Below, piece after piece: positions 4,991 through 7,819 of a DNA stretch of 7,819 nt. Source of the stretch: UBA10205 sp964373815. GTDB lineage: Archaea > Iainarchaeota > Iainarchaeia > Iainarchaeales > Iainarchaeaceae. The stretch spans positions 1 to 7,819 of the forward strand of contig CAYJWI010000038.1 of assembly GCA_964373815.1 (NCBI GenBank). The letters run 5' to 3'. Numbering within the stretch: the first letter of the stretch is position 1; every line of letters begins with the position of its first letter. Both the position numbers and the translations under genes were made by a program. The notes beneath the pieces were generated by a model. That model had not been told where the DNA came from, ran no database searches, and saw only the letters and a program-made list of their open reading frames with translations.

Positions 4991-6226
4991 ATGGAAAAGA
5001 ACGAAAATCTGCTGGTCCTCTGCGTTGACCGGGACAACGACCTCGGAAAGAAGGCGAATGTCTCGGGGCCGGTAGTGGGAAAGGATGCCTGCATCAAGGC
5101 AGCGGCAAAGCTCGCGCTCGCGGACCCTACGGATTCCGATTCGAACAGCATTTTCGGCGCGGTGAAGAAGTTTCTCGAAGTAGAAAGAAGCGCCAACGCG
5201 CAGGTTGCGATACTCACAGGGCACGGAAAGACGGGTTTCGAGTCTGACAGGAAAATAGCGCAGCAGCTTGATGCCCTGCTCGAAAAATTCCCCGCAACCG
5301 GGATTGTGCTTGTAACTGACGGCGCGGAGGATGACCAGGTAATACCGATTCTGCAGTCAAGGGCGCCCTTGGTTTCAAAGGAGACGATAATAGTTTCGCA
5401 GGCATCAGAGGTTGAGAGCACCTATTACACGATAAAGCGCGCCCTGCAGGACCCGGATTTCTCAAGGACGTTCATACTAGTGCCAGGAGTTGTGATTTTG
5501 CTCTGGGGGATACTCGCATTCCTCAACACAGAAGAGCTCTTCTTCCGCAGCATGCTCTTTGTGGTCGGCTCCTACCTCGTGCTCAAGGGCACGGGCCTCG
5601 AGCACAGGATTGCGAACGCGGTTAACAGCGTCACGAGCAGCCTCTCGCTGCAGAAAGTTAGCTTTCCGGTCTACCTTATCACTATACTCCTGTTCGTGTT
5701 CGGCATATGGTCAACTTTCGTCGAATTCAACACCCTCGGAAGGAGCCTTTTTGTAAGAATCTCGGAGGCGGTCGGGCAGATGCTCTTCTATCTCGCGCTC
5801 TCCTCGATATTTTTCATAATGGGAAAAGGCGTGGACGCCCTGCAGCTCAAGAGGGCATACCAGATACGCAAGTACTTCCTCTCCGCAAGCGCAGTGGTAA
5901 TACTCTGGTTCATCCTCGATTCAGGAAGGCAGGTGATAGTGGGCAAGCCCTATGCGGACCTCACCTGGTTCGGGATCAATGCCGCACTGAGCTTCGTGTT
6001 CGGGCTCATCGCTTACAAGGTTTCGCAGGCGCTCGATTTGCGCAAGAAAATCACAAAGCTCCTCATTGGCCTGCCGGTGTATAGCAAGGACGGCAGATGG
6101 GTAGGGCTTGTAGAATCAATAAAGAAGAGGGACAGCATAGAGTTCCGCAACAAGCAGACCAACAAGGCAATCAAGCTGCGGGAAGGCGAATTCCTCTTCA
6201 GCGAAGGGAAGATAATACTGGATTAG
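4991..6226 (+). CDS. DUF373 family membrane protein
   Basis: Archaeal protein family of unknown function. The 411 residues have a cytoplasmic N-terminal domain (1-155) with the family landmarks LLVLCVDRDNDLG (7-19), GPVVGKDA (26-33), LALADPTDSDSNSIFGAVK (41-59), GIVLVTDGAEDD (104-115) and ESTYYTIKR (142-150). The paired Asp-rich motifs resemble a nucleotide- or metal-binding Rossmann-like fold. About six membrane segments follow (160-177, 182-200, 224-247, 258-278, 294-310, 325-345). The tail (349-411, GLPVYSKDGRWVGLVESI onward) looks like a small beta-barrel of PRC type; that is inference. The ATG at 4991 gives exactly the expected N-terminus and appears to be leaderless. The gene diverges from the SPFH gene. 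The family assignment is strong, but no biochemical role can be given. Confidence 0.88.
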   Translation: MEKNENLLVLCVDRDNDLGKKANVSGPVVGKDACIKAAAKLALADPTDSDSNSIFGAVKKFLEVERSANAQVAILTGHGKTGFESDRKIAQQLDALLEKFPATGIVLVTDGAEDDQVIPILQSRAPLVSKETIIVSQASEVESTYYTIKRALQDPDFSRTFILVPGVVILLWGILAFLNTEELFFRSMLFVVGSYLVLKGTGLEHRIANAVNSVTSSLSLQKVSFPVYLITILLFVFGIWSTFVEFNTLGRSLFVRISEAVGQMLFYLALSSIFFIMGKGVDALQLKRAYQIRKYFLSASAVVILWFILDSGRQVIVGKPYADLTWFGINAALSFVFGLIAYKVSQALDLRKKITKLLIGLPVYSKDGRWVGLVESIKKRDSIEFRNKQTNKAIKLREGEFLFSEGKIILD

Positions 6227-6285
6227 TTGTCGGTTCACTTCTCGGTGCTCTCTCTCCCAGCTATCATAGATTGTGGCTAGCAGCT

Positions 6286-6322
6286 TACCCCTCTACAATT
6301 AAATTTGTTGATGTAGAGGGTA
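6286..6322. repeat. Inverted repeat in the DUF373-Fic gap
   Basis: The 166-bp gap between the stops of the convergent DUF373 and Fic genes (6227-6392) holds no gene I can support. It contains CCCTCTACA (6289-6297) facing TGTAGAGGG (6312-6320), a perfect 9-bp stem with a 14-nt AT-rich loop, extended by T6286-A6322 and A6287-T6321 past one bulged C. No T run follows, so it is not an obvious terminator. The gap also holds two related segments, GCTCTCTCTCCCAGCTA (6247-6263) and GGCGCTCTCCCAGCCTA (6361-6377), in direct orientation. Confidence 0.55.
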
Positions 6323-6392
6323 AAGATGCCGGAAAAGGGAGTTCAACACTGATCCACGATGGCGCTCTCCCAGCCTACCAATTCTCAATGTT

Positions 6393-7361
6393 TTATTTCA
6401 GTCTTCTGTGACTGACCTGCTTCAAAAATGCTTTGTGGCAGAATTTAACAAAGAACTTTTCATTACCGGACTCGACTGATTTTATCAATTCGGCAAAGTA
6501 TTCCGAAGTGTCCTTTGAAATGTTGATTATCGGATAACCGCCATCCTGAAGAACTTTATTGAAAAGCAACCTGCACATCCTCTTATTCCCATCCTTGAAA
6601 GGGTGAATTAAATACAGTTTCAAGTGAACAAGAGCCGCAAGTTCGGGAGGATAAACATCCTTGTTCTTTCCAAACCAATCAAAGAAATTTGCGAGTTCCT
6701 TGCCGACAAGGTTTGGAGGCGGGGGCCTATAACTGATTTCCTCGCTTTTCAAAGTACTGGGCCTAAACCGTGCTATAATCCTCTGGTCATCTCTGAGCTG
6801 GCCCGGGCTATCCCTCTCGAAAGAGGACATTACAATGCCGTGCAATTTGAGAATGCCATCCTTGTTTATTCCTATTTTTGGCAGATAGTTAAAACCAGTA
6901 ATCATGGAACTTGAAATAATCACTTTGTTGTTAAAAGTGAACTCCTTTTTCCCTTTATCAATAATCTCAAACGCGGTTTCAACATCTGAAAAATCAACAT
7001 CTACGCCTTCCGTTCGCAGGGTAGTATAAACAAAATGGACCACCTGGTTCTTCCGGAGTTCCCCTTTTTGCTTTTCGTTCAGCTTTTCAAAACGTGACAA
7101 AAAGTTATCCTTCGCTCTTTCAACCTCATTGACCTCATTTCTTGAAAGAAACGAAAACCTGAATCTGGCTAAGGCCTTCTCGTAATATTTGCTTAGTGCG
7201 TTTCCTTCCAATTCCTTCTTTTTTTTGGCCAATTCGGATTTAGAAGGCTTTTCCTTGCCCAAATACTCATATATTTTCCTTACCTTGCCGCCGATTCTCA
7301 AGGATATTTCCATATAGTAGTATTCCTTGCCCTTGACTTTCCTCTTGATTATTCCCGCCAT
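6393..7361 (-). CDS. Fic-domain protein with self-inhibitory motif and transposase-like N-terminus
   Basis: Fic enzymes transfer AMP (or other groups from nucleotides) to hydroxyl side chains of target proteins. In this 322-residue protein the active-site loop is HPFKDGNKRMCR (253-264), with catalytic His253, metal-binding Asp257, anion-hole residues 258-261, and Arg264; Lys260 replaces the usual second Gly. The flap region PGQLRDDQ (186-193) and PPPPNLVGKELANFFDWF (213-230) are typical. TLRTEG (114-119) matches the (S/T)xxxE(G/N) inhibitory motif placed before the Fic core (class II), with Glu118 expected to contact Arg264. Residues 1-40 (KGKEYYYMEISLRIGGKVRK and a following YLGK) resemble the N-terminal segment of IS1634/IS4-like transposases. 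The ATG at 7361 is 25 bp below a TATA box inside a repeat array, hence probably leaderless. Composition is more AT- and lysine-rich than the neighbours, suggesting transfer. Confidence 0.9.
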   Translation of the reverse strand: MAGIIKRKVKGKEYYYMEISLRIGGKVRKIYEYLGKEKPSKSELAKKKKELEGNALSKYYEKALARFRFSFLSRNEVNEVERAKDNFLSRFEKLNEKQKGELRKNQVVHFVYTTLRTEGVDVDFSDVETAFEIIDKGKKEFTFNNKVIISSSMITGFNYLPKIGINKDGILKLHGIVMSSFERDSPGQLRDDQRIIARFRPSTLKSEEISYRPPPPNLVGKELANFFDWFGKNKDVYPPELAALVHLKLYLIHPFKDGNKRMCRLLFNKVLQDGGYPIINISKDTSEYFAELIKSVESGNEKFFVKFCHKAFLKQVSHRRLK

Positions 7362-7364
7362 GAC

Positions 7365-7444
7365 AAGTTATAACTACAAATGTTTTAAATAATGTAGTTA
7401 TAACTTTTACAACTACAAAATGCAGAAAAAATGTAGTTATAACT
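7365..7444 (-). promoter_or_regulatory. Fic promoter with operator-like repeat array
   Basis: AAGTTATAACTACA (7365-7378) and TGTAGTTATAACTT (7393-7406) form a perfect 14-bp inverted repeat with a 14-nt spacer. The spacer contains the palindromic TATA core TTTAAA (7384-7389), centred 25-26 bp upstream of the Fic ATG. A second unit lies 39 bp farther out: AACTACA (7411-7417), again 14 nt, then TGTAGTTATAACT (7432-7444). A 15-mer, AATGTAGTTATAACT, is repeated exactly at 7391-7405 and 7430-7444. A dimeric repressor bound here would cover the TATA box and start site. The binding protein is not identified; the Fic protein's own N-terminal segment is one candidate. Confidence 0.7.
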
Positions 7445-7565
7445 CGCAACCTTAGGCAATTACCCAGAACCGCGCAGCCTCGCCAACCCAAAAGACAAGA
7501 TTCCTACCAAAATGTAAATGGAAGAAAAATGTACATTACGCCAAACCTGATAAGTCTAGAGGAAC

Positions 7566-7715
7566 TCAAGCCTTAAGACTCGCTTTTACTTCTCTGACAT
7601 AGTCACGAGCCTCTTTTGTTTTGCTCATTTTCCGAAGTTCTGCAAAAACTTTTTTTATCTTTTTCATATCATCCACCGAATAAGGTTTTTCGGCAATCAC
7701 TGATTTAGAGTACAT
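7566..7715 (-). CDS. Small hypothetical protein, 49 residues
   Basis: ATG at 7715 to TGA at 7566, read directly from the minus strand. The product begins MYSKSVIAEKPYSVDDMKKI and continues with KKVFAELRKMSKTKEARDYV and ends REVKASLKA. It is a charged, probably two-helix protein with no membrane segment, no cysteine and regular codon use, looking like a small regulator or antitoxin-type peptide rather than random sequence. AT-rich stretches upstream (TTATAAAT at about 7727-7734, TTTTTAAC at about 7739-7746 on the minus strand) could be a promoter. It lies on the same strand as, and about 200 bp upstream of, the Fic operator array. I do not recognise the family and give it no function. The 121 bp between the two (7445-7565) shows only the short inverted pair AATGTA/TACATT near 7511-7537. 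Confidence 0.5.
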   Translation of the reverse strand: MYSKSVIAEKPYSVDDMKKIKKVFAELRKMSKTKEARDYVREVKASLKA

Positions 7716-7769
7716 ATAAGCATAATTTATAATCGAAAGTTAAAAAGACTAACGAATTGTATACATGAG

Positions 7770-7788
7770 ATAGGGGCTCCGCCCCTAT
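7770..7788. repeat. GC-rich hairpin near the right edge
   Basis: ATAGGGGC (7770-7777), loop TCC, GCCCCTAT (7781-7788): a perfect 8-bp stem with a 3-nt loop in otherwise AT-rich surroundings. No T run follows on either strand. GC-rich sequence with CCGCGG and GGGCCC follows to the window end. It could be a dispersed palindromic repeat or the 3' structure of a gene beyond the window; the window ends too soon to say. Confidence 0.6.
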
Positions 7789-7819
7789 GACCCCGTGAAT
7801 TTACTCCGCGGGCCCTTCG

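Noticed and set aside
4654..5421. 255-residue minus-strand frame spanning the SPFH start and the DUF373 N-terminal domain
   Set aside because: It is a shifted-frame shadow of the SPFH N-terminus joined to the antisense of DUF373 coding sequence, with no family features.
6097..6411. Frame on + running out of the DUF373 gene through the 6227-6392 gap, possibly a gene fragment
   Set aside because: The first part overlaps DUF373 coding sequence in another frame and the remainder shows no motif, start signal or recognisable similarity.
7267..7491. 74-residue minus-strand frame covering the Fic start and operator array
   Set aside because: It overlaps the Fic start in another frame and its middle is translated operator repeat (VITTFF, VITTLF).

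Overview
The window reads as a piece of an archaeal chromosome. PCNA, RNA polymerase subunit L (RpoL), the exosome cap protein Csl4, a lysine-less archaeal type I signal peptidase and a DUF373 membrane protein occur together, and the promoters are archaeal TATA boxes, several of them about 25 bp upstream of an ATG (leaderless transcripts). Gene style, short proteins and degenerate forms of core proteins suggest a DPANN-type lineage (Diapherotrites, Micrarchaeota or similar). That placement is inference; the archaeal assignment itself is firm.

Layout. Positions 2-96 hold a long imperfect palindrome built from four copies of a 10-nt motif. From about 2700 down to 176, on the minus strand, lies an information-processing block transcribed csl4 > rpoL > signal peptidase > pcn. 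csl4 and rpoL are tightly coupled; the signal peptidase and pcn appear to have their own TATA boxes. From 2728 to 6226 lies a membrane-protein block: a SpoIIM/DUF95-family protein (+), a stomatin-like SPFH protein (-) with an unusual polybasic tail, and a DUF373 protein (+). Two divergent gene pairs, csl4/spoIIM and SPFH/DUF373, each appear to share one palindromic TATA box.

From 6227 the sequence changes character. It becomes more AT-rich and lysine/asparagine-rich and looks like an accessory segment: a Fic-domain protein (-) with a transposase-like N-terminal segment, behind an elaborate operator array (inverted 14-mers around the TATA box plus a 39-bp tandem copy); a 49-residue unrecognised ORF upstream of it on the same strand; and a GC-rich hairpin near the right end.

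How the genes work together: PCNA (replication clamp), RpoL (transcription) and Csl4 (RNA degradation) form a housekeeping cluster that is partly conserved across archaea. The membrane trio may relate to envelope organisation, but only their adjacency shows this. The Fic protein carries its own inhibitory motif and appears to be transcriptionally self-controlled, which fits a stress or toxin-like module. No complete novel system is proven. The best leads are the palindrome at 2-96, the Fic operator array, the cysteine-free Csl4 ribbon and the SPFH basic tail.
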